A DNA stretch of 64,000 bases, from assembly GCA_018417955.1 (NCBI GenBank), contig JACTVC010000010.1, positions 818,763 to 882,762 of the forward strand, given 5' to 3'. The position numbers and the translations under genes were made by a program. Below the pieces are notes generated by a model, which was given only the letters and a program-made list of their open reading frames with translations, was not told the DNA's origin and ran no database searches. Source of the DNA: Laccaria trichodermophora. Its lineage: Eukaryota > Basidiomycota > Agaricomycetes > Agaricales > Hydnangiaceae. Positions 1 through 10,158 of this stretch are shown one piece after another. The stretch's first letter is position 1, and each line of letters starts with the position of its first letter.

Positions 1-169
1 TAGAACTTGTCCTAATATGCGCAGAACTCGTTATTAATGATCCTTCCTGCCTGGAGCAGGTAGTATACGTAGTTGGGAGGCTACGTACCATACATAGAAT
101 GATAAAGCACAATTTGGAATTGGCATCATTGAGTGAGGACCGTGACCTTGCTTCTGGACATGACGCTTG
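1..169. other. upstream flank of the site-2 protease gene
   Basis: Intergenic sequence before the first ATG of the protease gene. It presumably holds that gene's promoter and 5' UTR. No TATA box, RNA gene or coding segment could be supported by eye. Confidence 0.4.
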
Positions 170-2144
170 ATGTCGTTCACGAGTTTCGTCTTCTTTCTGG
201 CCCTCGTCTGGTTGCTCATTCATAGTCTCAACCATGTTTCAAAGCGGCCAAGGCAGCTGCTTCCGTCGTATCCTGGTGCAATGCGACGACGGGCATCGTT
301 TTGGAACATGACGCACTGCCGAGTGACCGTGTCTGCGCTCCATCTGCGAATAACGACGTCTGCGTTCAATGCATATCATGATCTTCTCGCCGACAAATTC
401 ACGGGTAAACGATACCCTCGCCTTACCACCCTTTCCAGGTTGTTCTATGATCTTGGGGGTGTGGTGGACGCACTGGGCATGTGCGGTGCGCTAGCTGCGC
501 TCGCCTGGATGACTGGCTGCTCGGCGTGGTCAGTTGCAGGCAAATTCCTTGCGTCCTCCGTCGATAACGCGTCTTTGGAGCCCCACATCTTATCGAAGAG
601 AGGTCTGTCGGAAGGGGGTTCGAATTTGCAACGGACAAGTTCCTCATACCCTGTCATAACCCCCATCGTCCGTTGTTTCATATACCGATCTCATTTCGAC
701 CTATCTGATTTACATGTAGATACCAGGTGTAACGGTTCCTCTGAACCATTTACCTCTCATTCTTCTCGCCGTCTTTATTTCTCAGGTCATTCATGAACTA
801 GGTCATGCAATTGCAGCGGCTCTGTGAGTATTTCAACCCTACCCCCATTTCAACAACTATTGATGATCCAAAAAAAGAGAGTCCCTGCCCGCAGTCGCGG
901 CTGGAGTGTCGTTCATCGTCTGTATACCCGCCGCATTTGTCACCTTTCCCTCGGAAGGTCTGCAAGCTCTTTCGCCTCGAGCGCGAACAAGAATCATCGC
1001 TGCCGGGCCTTTCCACAATCTTGTTTTCTGGTGCGTTCTGGTCCTGTTCGGTCGCGTGGGGGCGGGGAGCCTAGCGTGGTCGGTCATAGGCTACGATAAT
1101 GTGGGAGATGCAGGGAGGGTGGTTCTGGACGTTGATGCCGTGAGTTACTAGGTACCTGTGAGGAGTCTTTCTAAAAATTTCTCAGGGATCACCACTATAC
1201 GGCCATTTATTGCCGGGGGCGATCATCACGAAGCTGGATGACACTACCCTTGGAACATCGAATATATCCCAAGATATCTGGACAACGTACTTGACGTCGC
1301 CTGAAATTAGACCGACTTTGGGATGGTGTATTGATGGAAAATTGTTAGGTGGGAATGGATAATTTATCTTACTTCCACTGACATGGCACATTTAGAGGGG
1401 ACAGACGCTTGCTGTTCTCCTTCAGTCGATTCCATGAGCACTTCCCTTCTGTCGTGCTTCAGTGGTGCCAGATTTTCGAAGGACGTGCAGGGATGCCTGG
1501 ATCCCATTCCAATTCTTACAGGACGAAATGAGACTACGCGTTGTACTCGGGAGTGTGGTTTGGGGATGGTCTGCGTTGAAGCGGGTCCCGAAACTCAGCT
1601 TTTACGACTCACTGTGCTTCATCCTTCGAAAGAAGAAGCTGTTGTATTGTGGAGTGGTCCTAGAAGCGAGGTTTGGGCTGAAGGTTAGCTGTCCGAATGC
1701 TATACTTGCTTCTGGTTCATCAACATCTACCTGCAGTGACTGTTGGGACCTGGATTCCTCGTTTCCGCCTTTTACCGCGTTCCTTGCCATGGATATGGGA
1801 AACATTCTGGAAGTAGGTTGATATCATTTTGCCGTTTCTTCTAGTGGTTGACTTCTGTTGCTAGTTATCTCTCAATGGCAACCCTCTCACTTTACTTGTT
1901 CAATTTACTGCCCATACAACTCCTCGACGGATCGAAGTTACTGACTTCGCTATTGGACCTGACGATGGGTGTTCACGACGACCATTTCTTGTTTGATATA
2001 GAAGGCCTAGAAACTTCGAATAGGCAAGTGGATATTGGGAGGAATCGTCGAAGAACTAAGGAACGGATGGAGAAGCACATTCCATTGTGGACTATGGCCC
2101 TTCTTGTCATTTGCGTGTTACTTGCGATATTGAATGGTTTCTGA
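170..2144 (+). CDS. site-2 intramembrane zinc metalloprotease (M50 family)
   Basis: Site-2 proteases cut membrane-anchored transcription factors such as SREBP within the membrane. In fungi this links sterol or oxygen sensing to transcription. The hand-built model has exons 170-602, 727-823, 878-1139, 1186-1348, 1396-1683, 1737-1812 and 1865-2144. The sum stays in frame and gives 532 residues. The zinc-binding motif HELGH lies at residues 167-171, preceded by a hydrophobic stretch (LPLILLAVFISQ). The third metal-ligand region, NLLP...LLDG, lies at 453-462. Between them is a PDZ-like part (LDDTTLGTS, SPEIRPTLGW) and a Cys-rich stretch (CC, CLDPIP). The first ATG at 170 opens directly on a hydrophobic helix (SFVFFLALVWLL). 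Exon 1's end is the weak point: a GTCTGT donor at 603 keeps phase, but another donor is possible. It is convergent with eL38, about 150 bp apart. Confidence 0.9.
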
Positions 2145-2293
2145 CAAGGGTTGAGAAGCTCTGGAGTGGAGACCGATCATGATATATATGGCATGGAGAT
2201 GGTACATGCATAAGTGTGAAAGATTGCCATAGGTCTGCATACGCCGCCACTGCGTCCACCAAAAAATACCCAGAGCTCAAGGGAGTGAGTTGT
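2145..2293. other. convergent intergenic spacer
   Basis: Only about 149 bp separate the stop codons of the protease and eL38 genes, which face each other. It should hold both 3' UTRs and polyadenylation signals. No coding sequence was seen. Confidence 0.5.
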
Positions 2294-2711
2294 TTACTTC
2301 TTTTTGGTTGTCTTGTCAACTTCGACGACAGTGAGACCTATCAATCAGGTAACAAACGATGAGCTGTGGATTCGGATGCGAGGAATAAGTTGCGCACCGG
2401 GAGGCAAGCTTTGCTTGAGCTTCTCAGCCTTTTCTGGGTCGTCTATCGATAATGTGTAGAGATACCGCGAACACCTGATCTTGAACTTAGTCTGCACCTT
2501 CCCTCCTGCAACCTTTGCCGCGATCTTTTTTATGCGGGCCTCTGTACAAGTTGTGGTGAGCTGAGGTGTGAATGATGCACGGAGATGGACGCACGGGAAG
2601 CATCTTTCCTCTGGGTAATTTTGATGAATTGCTTGATGTCGCGGATTTCTTTAGGCTATTTGGATGTTAATATGCAATGAAGATGAACAGCTAGGACATT
2701 GCACTCGCCAT
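2294..2711 (-). CDS. rpl38: 60S ribosomal protein eL38
   Basis: Component of the large cytosolic ribosomal subunit. The minus-strand model has four exons: 2711-2709 (the ATG alone), 2655-2595, 2541-2398 and 2337-2294. That gives 252 coding bases and 83 residues, close to the family size. Visible family features are the N-terminus [20 protein letters not shown], the basic middle ARIKKIAAK, the core [14 protein letters not shown], and the C-terminus [17 protein letters not shown]. Intron 1 (2708-2656) starts with GCGAGT and ends with TAG, so it is a GC-AG intron directly after the initiator codon. Introns 2 (2594-2542) and 3 (2397-2338) are GT-AG. The gene diverges from the P5A ATPase gene and is convergent with the protease. 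Identity is very secure; the single-codon first exon is inferred from frame and splice signals. Confidence 0.92.
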
Positions 2712-2962
2712 CGTCGAAAATCTTGAGGGTGATGCAAGTCGTTTACAGAGGTGGCTTGAACCTTATTTTTGGTCGGGTTGTGCAAGCTCTTCGGTCTTTG
2801 CCGAAGGTAGAGCTGACGTAAGAGAATATCACGTGTGCCACGTACGTGACTGCCGAGGCTCTTCATCTCTTCAGTCTCTTCACGTCTGTAACAGCGTCCA
2901 TCCCTCTGGACGCTGCAACTCTCTGGGCGCTCCGGGATTTGCAATAATTATTTGGTTCCATT
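2712..2962. promoter_or_regulatory. divergent upstream region shared by eL38 and the P5A ATPase
   Basis: The start codons of eL38 (-) and the ATPase (+) are only about 251 bp apart, so both promoters and 5' UTRs must lie here. No TATA box stands out. An open frame crosses it on the minus strand but has no family features and is best read as chance. Confidence 0.55.
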
Positions 2963-5900
2963 ATGTGAGTTTGTTAAACGACCCACTTACCGTCTCTGAC
3001 ATATATGTTTCTTAGGACATCTGTCTCTGTTGACTCTTCAGAGATCGCGCGGGCAAGCTTGCATGTTGCCATTCCATGGTACACCCACATATACGGTATC
3101 CCGTTTATATCACTCTACCCCCTACTGGCCTACGCGTACTACGTCAAGTATGACCAATGGCTGGTGAGCGAGGAGTGGACTTTCTTGGCCTGTGTTTCCC
3201 TCGGTGCTGGCCATGCCTTGAGTTTCTTGATCACCAAATGGCATTCTGGGGCACGCGCATGGATAACAACCAAGAAGGTGCGCCAAGATTCTTCCTCACT
3301 ATCTTCTTCCTCTGATTCTTAGTTGTAGGCCCATTCCATTGCTGAAGCCGATCGTATTCGGATTGTTCCTCACCTTCATCGCGGCCAAGGCGAAATCGTT
3401 CCCCTTCTCAAAAAGAACGCGAAAGACGTGACGTCTTACACATTCAATTACCAGCGCGACACATACACGGTCTCTTCCACACATCCCTTAACCTTTGCCC
3501 GTCTTCCTTATCCATCCTCTGGAAGGCCGCCTCTGAATACGTTCCTGAAGCCTGATTCTCTGGCATCCGATGACTTGCCGAATCTCTACGACCTTTATGG
3601 AAACAACGAGTTCGACATCCCAATTCCATCGTTCACCGAACTTTTTGGAGAGCACGCTACGGCACCCTTCTTTGTCTTTCAAATATTCTGTGTTGCTCTA
3701 TGGTGCTTGGACGAATACTGGTATTACAGCCTATTCACTCTCTTCATGCTTATCGTGTTCGAGTGCACAGTCGTATGGCAGGTAAGTTAGACTGTGCCTT
3801 GCGGAATAGTGTCTAATTTCTTCTCAGCGCGTCAGAACCTTGACCGAATTCCGGACGATGTCAGTGGCCCCATACCCGATCAAGTGTTACCGCGACGAGA
3901 GTTGGGTTGAGGTGCAGACTGACAAGCTTCTTCCAGGTGACCTCGTTTCCGTCGGTATGTTGCACATCTATCTATGCATCGGTGCAGCGTCTCTAAAACC
4001 TTCTAGCCCGGGTTCAAACTGAAACCACGGTCCCCGCCGACATACTTTTGATAAGTGGGACCTGTATCGTCAATGAAGCGATGCTTTCCGGTGAATCCAC
4101 ACCTCTGTTGAAGGAATCCATACAGCTTTTGGAGGCTTCTGAGAATCTTGACGTTGATGGAGCACACAAAAATGCCGTTCTTTTCAGTGGCACGAAGATC
4201 TTACAGGCAACCCAGTCAAGTACGTGTTTGTTGATTTTCTCGTTGCTTCCACTAAATTCGCGCTGTGCAGGTGAGATACCATCTCCAGTGAAAACGCCTG
4301 ATGGCGGTTGTCTCGGTGTCGTTGTGCGTACGGGCTTCGGGACGGCGCAGGGCCAACTTGTTCGAACGATGATTTTTTCAACTGAGCGGGTTTCGGCGAA
4401 CAACACGGAATCTTTCCTTTTCATCGGTTTCCTCTTAATCTTTGCTATTGCTGCAAGTTGGTATGTCTGGGTTAAAGGTTTGCCGAACAGTTATTCTACG
4501 TTCTGCTTGTCACGACTTTTGTTCGTTAGGTATCGAAAGAGATTTGAAGAAGTCGAAGCTTTTGTTAGACTGCATCCTCATTGTCACGAGCGTTGTTCCT
4601 CCAGAACTTCCCATGGAACTCTCGCTCGCCGTTAATACTTCACTCGTTGCGCTGTCCAAGTTTGGTCAGTCCTGCTCTGTTGCAGGGTCGTTCCTTTTTG
4701 ACATTCTGTTTCAGCGATCTTTTGTACGGAACCCTTCCGAATCCCATTTGCCGGTCGTGTCGACGTCTGCTGTTTCGATAAGACGGGAACTATCACTGCC
4801 GAGAATTTGGTGCTTGAAGGTGTGGCTGGCGTGAAGTGCGTTGCATTGATCTTCATCGTTTTCTCGTTGTTTACGACCAACTCAGTGTTGTTGACCCACG
4901 GAAATTAGTGGGTGTGAAGGAGACCTCCCGCGAGACGACTCTCTGCCTGGCCGCTGCCCACGCCCTTGTTCAGCTCGATGATGGGACAGTTGTCGGAGAT
5001 CCGATGGAGAAGACCACACTTGACTCTCTGGAATGGACTTTGGGCAAAGGTCCGTGCTCATACGGTTGATCAAATTGATCATGCTCACGGCCACTTGAGG
5101 CAACGTTATTTCTCCGTCAAGTAACGTGGCCCCACACAGAACGCATTTGACTATTAGACGTCGTTTTCAATTTTCTTCGGCTCTCAAGCGCATGTCAACG
5201 TTGTCCAGCCTTCCCAATGGCAAAATTATTGCGGCAGTCAAAGGTGCACCAGAAACGATCAAAGGAATGCTGGACGTTGTTCCCGAGAATTACGACCAGA
5301 CCTACAAGTGGTTTACGAGGAAAGGAAGTCGTGTTCTGGCTCTGGGTATGAAGGATATGGAGCCTATGAATGCTGATAAGGTACGTACGCCTCTTCTCAA
5401 TCAGTTGCATACGATCGATGTAAAATTTTCAAGATCAACAAACTTCCAAGAGACCAAGTCGAAAGCAAACTTGTTTTCGCGGGTTTCCTTGTCTTCCATT
5501 GTCCTCTCAAGATTGATGCTGTTGAGACTCTCAAAATGCTTGCGGACTCATCTCATAGGGTGAATGTCACCGATTCCGTGCCATTTCGTGTAACTGACGG
5601 GTGACATCAGTGTATCATGATTACGGGGGATAATCCGCTTACGGCAGTTCATGTGGCTCGAGATGTCGAGATAGTCGACCGTGAAGCTATGATTCTCGAC
5701 CTTGCTGAAAATCCGAGACATGACGGAGGTTGGTCTTTCTTCTTCAAATGATGTGGTCTATCGTGCTAAAGCGCTCTATAGATTTGGTCTTTAGGACTGT
5801 GGATGAGTCTAAAATCATCCCTGTTGATCCATCGGAACCCTTCGATCTGTCAGTATTCGATCAGTACGACATCTGCGTTACAGGCGCTGCTATGAAACAA

Positions 5901-7536
5901 TTTGTATCAAAACCGAGTTGGAACGACCTTGTCCAAAATACCTGGGTTTACGCTCGTGTTTCGCCGTCGCAAAAGGAGCACATTTTGACTACCTTGAAAA
6001 CCCTTGGCTACATTACCCTTATGGCTGGCGATGGAACCAATGATGTCGGAGCTCTGAAGCAGGCTCATATAGGTGTTGCACTTTTAGACGGTACACCAGA
6101 AGATCTACAGAAAATTGCGGAGCGTCAAAGACTAGAACGTATCAAGAAGGTATACGAGAGCCAGCTGAAGATTTCTGCTCGCTTCGGACAGGTGCCGCCG
6201 CCAGTTCCCCCTGCCATTGCCCATCTTCTGCCAGACGCCGTTCAAGCTCAGCAGCGGGTGGCAGCAGACTTGCAGGTTGCGCGTCAGAGGAACCCAATGG
6301 AAAAGGTGAGTTTTTTTCAACAATTCTTCTTGCATATCTAAACTGCAATTAGTTTGACTTGAACTCAATAACGGAAAAAATGGCAGAGATGGAAGGCGAG
6401 GAAGATGTCCCAAAAATTAAACTTGGGGATGCCTCTTGTGCCGCACCCTTCACCTCTAAGTTATCCCATGTATCGGCCAGTACGTATCATTTCCGTTTCA
6501 TCATACCGACGAGCCTTTTGTTGACTGCTTTCTAGTCACGCATATCATTCGGCAAGGACGTTGCACGCTCGTCGCAACCATTCAGATGTACAAAATTTTG
6601 GCTTTGAACTGTCTCATCACGGCATATAGTCTTAGCGTGCAGTACCTTGACGGAATCAAGTTTGGCGACTATCAAGTAACTATCACCGGCATGTTAATGT
6701 CAGTCTGTTTCTTGTGTATCTCCCGAGCCAAGGTATGTGAGGCAGTGTTCTCCATTTTTGAATTGTGAAGTGAGGGTGCCTTAGCCTGTTGAGAAACTAT
6801 CGCGCGAACGTCCTTTGGGCAACATCTTCAACTTTTATGTTTTGCTGTCGGTTCTGTTGCAATTTGCGTTGCACATCGCGACGTTGGTTTACATCACAAA
6901 CCTGTCTCATTCGTATGAACAGTAAGTCAATCAGTGCTTTCAAGATATGTACCACTCACGTCAACGTCAAGGATGGGTCCCATTGACCTCGAAGCGAAAT
7001 TCGAGCCCAGTCTTCTTAACACTGCAATTTACCTGCTTGGTTTGTCTCAACAAGTCTCGACATTCACCATCAACTTCCAGGTTTGTTGGCCGCGATTTTG
7101 TGATTCAAGTGTGTAACACAGTTGTTTTTCTGTTAGGGACGACCTTTCCGTGAAGGAATCCGCGAAAACCGTGCGCTGTGGTGGGGGCTTGTGGCGGCTA
7201 GTGCCGTCGCTTTCTCAGGAGCAACCGACTTTATGCCCGAGTTGAATAGATGGCTCCAGATAGTTGAAATGAAAGATTCGGTCAGTATTTGGACTTCGAT
7301 TCTTGTCGTTAATAGATATCTAACAACCTCGTTAGTTCAAGCTCCGATTGACTGTGACCATGGTCGTTGATTTCATAGGCTGTTGGATTATCGAGGTTGT
7401 CTGCAAGCACATTTTTGCCGACCTTGAACCTAAAGCAATGGTTACACGAGGGCGAGATCGTAGGGAGCGTCGTAGAGCAGAGGAAGACTCTAGGCAGAAG
7501 GATGCAGAGATGAGTGAAAAGTTGAAGACACTTTAG
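2963..7536 (+). CDS. spf1: P5A-type P-type ATPase, endoplasmic reticulum (Spf1 family)
   Basis: P5A ATPases are ER membrane pumps; Spf1 and ATP13A1 extract mis-inserted transmembrane helices. The model has 19 exons: 2963-2964, 3016-3277, 3329-3781, 3828-3954, 4007-4219, 4271-4477, 4530-4664, 4715-4835, 4886-5049, 5100-5380, 5434-5559, 5611-5728, 5782-6305, 6353-6479, 6536-6732, 6785-6921, 6972-7080, 7137-7280 and 7336-7536. The total is 3648 bases, 1215 residues, the usual Spf1 length. Visible motifs are the actuator LSGES (308-312), the P5 membrane motif PPELP (445-449), the phosphorylation site DKTGT (Asp488), the hinge GDGTND (819-824), and a membrane-rich C-terminal third. The start codon appears split by the first intron (AT, then G at 3016). 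An unspliced ATG at 3005, in the same frame, is the alternative. Confidence 0.95.
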
Positions 7537-8354
7537 GTTATCAAGGTACATACATACATACATACTGTTCTGGATTATAATGAACTACAGTGTAATGGAT
7601 TTGGGACTTGGCAAATTTTCTTTACAACTGTGCTCGACCTTCTTCTGCAGTGCATACATCATAAAATGTATGCACTGCAGCACAGCTGTGAAAGGACATC
7701 CCCCATGAGCCAATTATTTAATTATTTTTTTTTACTTTGGTAATTGGTAAAGTCCTTTCACATAAGGACCATTAGTAACTAGAGGCTGACTGCTTACCAG
7801 TGGCAGCAGTCACCCTGCTTGCTGACAAGTTGGTTCCTGACAATGTAGTACTCCTGAGTGCTACTTCTGAACAATACCTTCTGCACTCCCTGCTTGTTGC
7901 CAAAACTGCTTTGCAGTTTGCTGCTCACAGGTTGCCTTTTTTTTTTTTTTTTTTTTTTTGGAAAAACTATATTTATGAAATTATGTACTGTTGAATAGTT
8001 TATGATCCCCCTGCATAGTGCTCAAGAGGGGCATGGAAGGGTGTGTCTAAGTCTGATGTTTGTAGTGTGTAAAATTTGTAGTCTATTATTAGACTTTGTA
8101 GTGTAAGTTCCATCTTTCTAGTTAAAGTCTGACTTCATCAGGAAAATTTCCAAGGTGAGGCTTGGAGGTTAACATGAACATCCCACTGCTGAAGTTCAAT
8201 TCCTTGATATGTCACCCTATATCAGACAATGTATCATGGAGCTTGCAAGCCTCACAGACACATGACAGCTTTTTAAATGAAAAGACATTTGCATTCAACT
8301 GCCATACAATATGTCTTCTCAGCTGATTATTTTTCTTTGAATCAATTCATCCAG
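7537..8354. other. intergenic flank leading into the repeat island
   Basis: No gene was found. It holds a TACA microsatellite just after the ATPase stop, a perfect 15-bp inverted repeat (listed separately), and a T run near 7938-7960. Base composition shifts here from the gene-like left part to the AT-rich, CpG-poor island that follows. Confidence 0.5.
7645..7680. repeat. perfect 15-bp inverted repeat
   Basis: The arms CTGCAGTGCATACAT (7645-7659) and its exact reverse complement (7666-7680) are separated by CATAAA. It sits about 110 bp after the ATPase stop, at the gene/repeat-island boundary. It could be a transcript 3' hairpin or the remnant end of a transposon. Confidence 0.8.
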
Positions 8355-10093
8355 GTTTAAAGGTTCAGTTCAGTCCAGTTTTTTACCCCTAAAACATGCA
8401 ACTGTGGACTGCAACTGGTCTAGGACTGACTTGGATATTGAGGTAACCAAATCGAACTGAACTGCCTAGGACTGGTTTTGTGGTCCATGGAACTGGTCCA
8501 GACTGATCCAGACTGGTTTTTTTGTGTATAATTTGTCATACCAATATAAACCATTTATTTCTCAATTATTATTACTATAAAAAATAAATGGGTTATACAA
8601 CATAGTAATCTACCAATTTGTAAGAGATTTGATGAAGATTTGAAATAGCTATGACTGAAACCAAGTTACATCTTCTAAAAACTCAGGCAAAATTTAATGT
8701 GGCAACTGTAAATTATTTAATGCATACCATACATTGATACATGGTGAACATATTCTCATACTTATAGTTTCGATATCCAGGAATTGAATCAAGCAAAATG
8801 ATTAAAATTTGAGTGAATTAGAATTAAAGTCATTCTGGTACAAGTTGCACAAACAAATATTTATACCAAAATGTATTTGGTTATATCTTTCTCAGTTCTT
8901 AACTGTTTTTGAATGAACCAAAAACCCAATTAAAGGTAATAAATGTGGTTACAAGGTTATACAATGCACATGATTGTTTAACCAGTTGCAACTGATTAAA
9001 ACTGTGGGGAGGCACACCACCACTTCAAGTGCCAGATTGTTTGTATTTGTTATGTTTCTGTCATTGTCTCAAGTTCATAGGAAAATCAATATTTTGAGAC
9101 AAATGTCTCCCATTTGCCCAATATTTATACCCAGATCAGGTTATATAGATATTCTGCTGGGGGTAATTGCCATGATTTTTTAAAATTCATGCTGTAATCC
9201 AGATATCTTTGACAAAAAATAGGCTTTGGGGTAGGAATTAAAAAAGTACCATGATTACACCCAAGAGCAAGCCAAGAAAGTTGTGTTGATGTATTCAGAA
9301 TGTCAATAATAGCTTCAAGGAAAGAGAAAAATTGTTTTAGGTGGGGCTGAGCCAAATCCTCATTAAGTGATTATGTAATATGTGTAATGAATGTGTCAAG
9401 AGCTGCCTGAGATTCAGAAAAGTGTGTTTATACCTACCAACAACCAATATTCAATATGCCATCATACCCTAATGGGTCGCGAATACAAGAAGTGGAGGAA
9501 ATTCTCAAGAAAACTACAAAAGTCAGCCCATGAAAACCCACAAAAGGCTCATGATCAGCATAGGAATCCTCTTGGAGAAAGGACAAACAGAACCCCACCA
9601 CACTCAGAACAAAGCACAGAGGATACCAGAATTGAGAAAGGCCATGGCTAGATTTCTTGCAAGAGGTGAGACCAAGGAAGGAGCATATGAATTGCTTAAT
9701 GGGGTGCTGGAAACTAATAAGTGGGATGGGGAAGATCACTTATATGAGTCAGATAATGATGATTTGTAGTTTAGATTTCTATATACATACTCTACATACT
9801 TCTATTCAAAAGGTGTCACCAGGTTGTGTTGCACTCAATGAGAACTTGATGAGAACATGATTTGGCCATTTTATGGTGGCTGTGTGGTGACTAAGCAGCT
9901 GAATCCTTTCGCAGATGGTGTGCCTCCCCAAAAACAGGTCTTTGAATGGTTTTAAAAGAGTTTTGAAATGAGGCAACCAGCAACCAGACCAACCCCAAAT
10001 TTGGGCAACTACAACTGAAAAAAAGACTGGACCATGGTCTGGTTCAGTCTGGTCCATTGGTTTTTTGCAGTCCTATGGACTGAACCTTTAAAC
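8355..10093. mobile_element. 1.7-kb DNA element with inverted ends, possibly hAT-like
   Basis: The left end GTTTAAAGGTTCAGT (8355-8369) and its reverse complement (10079-10093) form 15-bp inverted ends. Inside both ends lie many copies of GGACTG/CAGTCC and ACTGGTCC (8375-8520 and 9990-10078), a subterminal repeat pattern seen in hAT-type elements. No convincing target-site duplication was found. A short open stretch near 9530-9769 ends in KWDGEDHLYESDNDDL and may be the tail of a lost gene, but it matches no family I know. The remaining interior appears non-coding. Confidence 0.5.
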
Positions 10094-10121
10094 ACTAGGT
10101 TTGCTTCAGATATATAAAGAT

Positions 10122-10158
10122 GAAACGACACCCAGGCATCATTGTCCAACTTCAAAAC
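10122..10158 (+). repeat. 37-bp direct repeat, left copy
   Basis: The segment starting GAAACGACACCCAGGCATCA at 10122 recurs exactly at 11265-11301. The two copies lie about 1.1 kb apart, and the left copy meets the 3' end of a Helitron-like element at 10157. Confidence 0.85.

Noticed and set aside
167..796. Uninterrupted 209-codon frame as a complete small protein
   Set aside because: Only its first part is protease exon 1; the HELGH exon lies in another frame after an intron, so the frame's tail is not coding.
2651..2944. Minus-strand frame of 97 codons upstream of eL38
   Set aside because: It covers intron 1 and the 5' UTR/promoter of eL38 in a frame with no family features.
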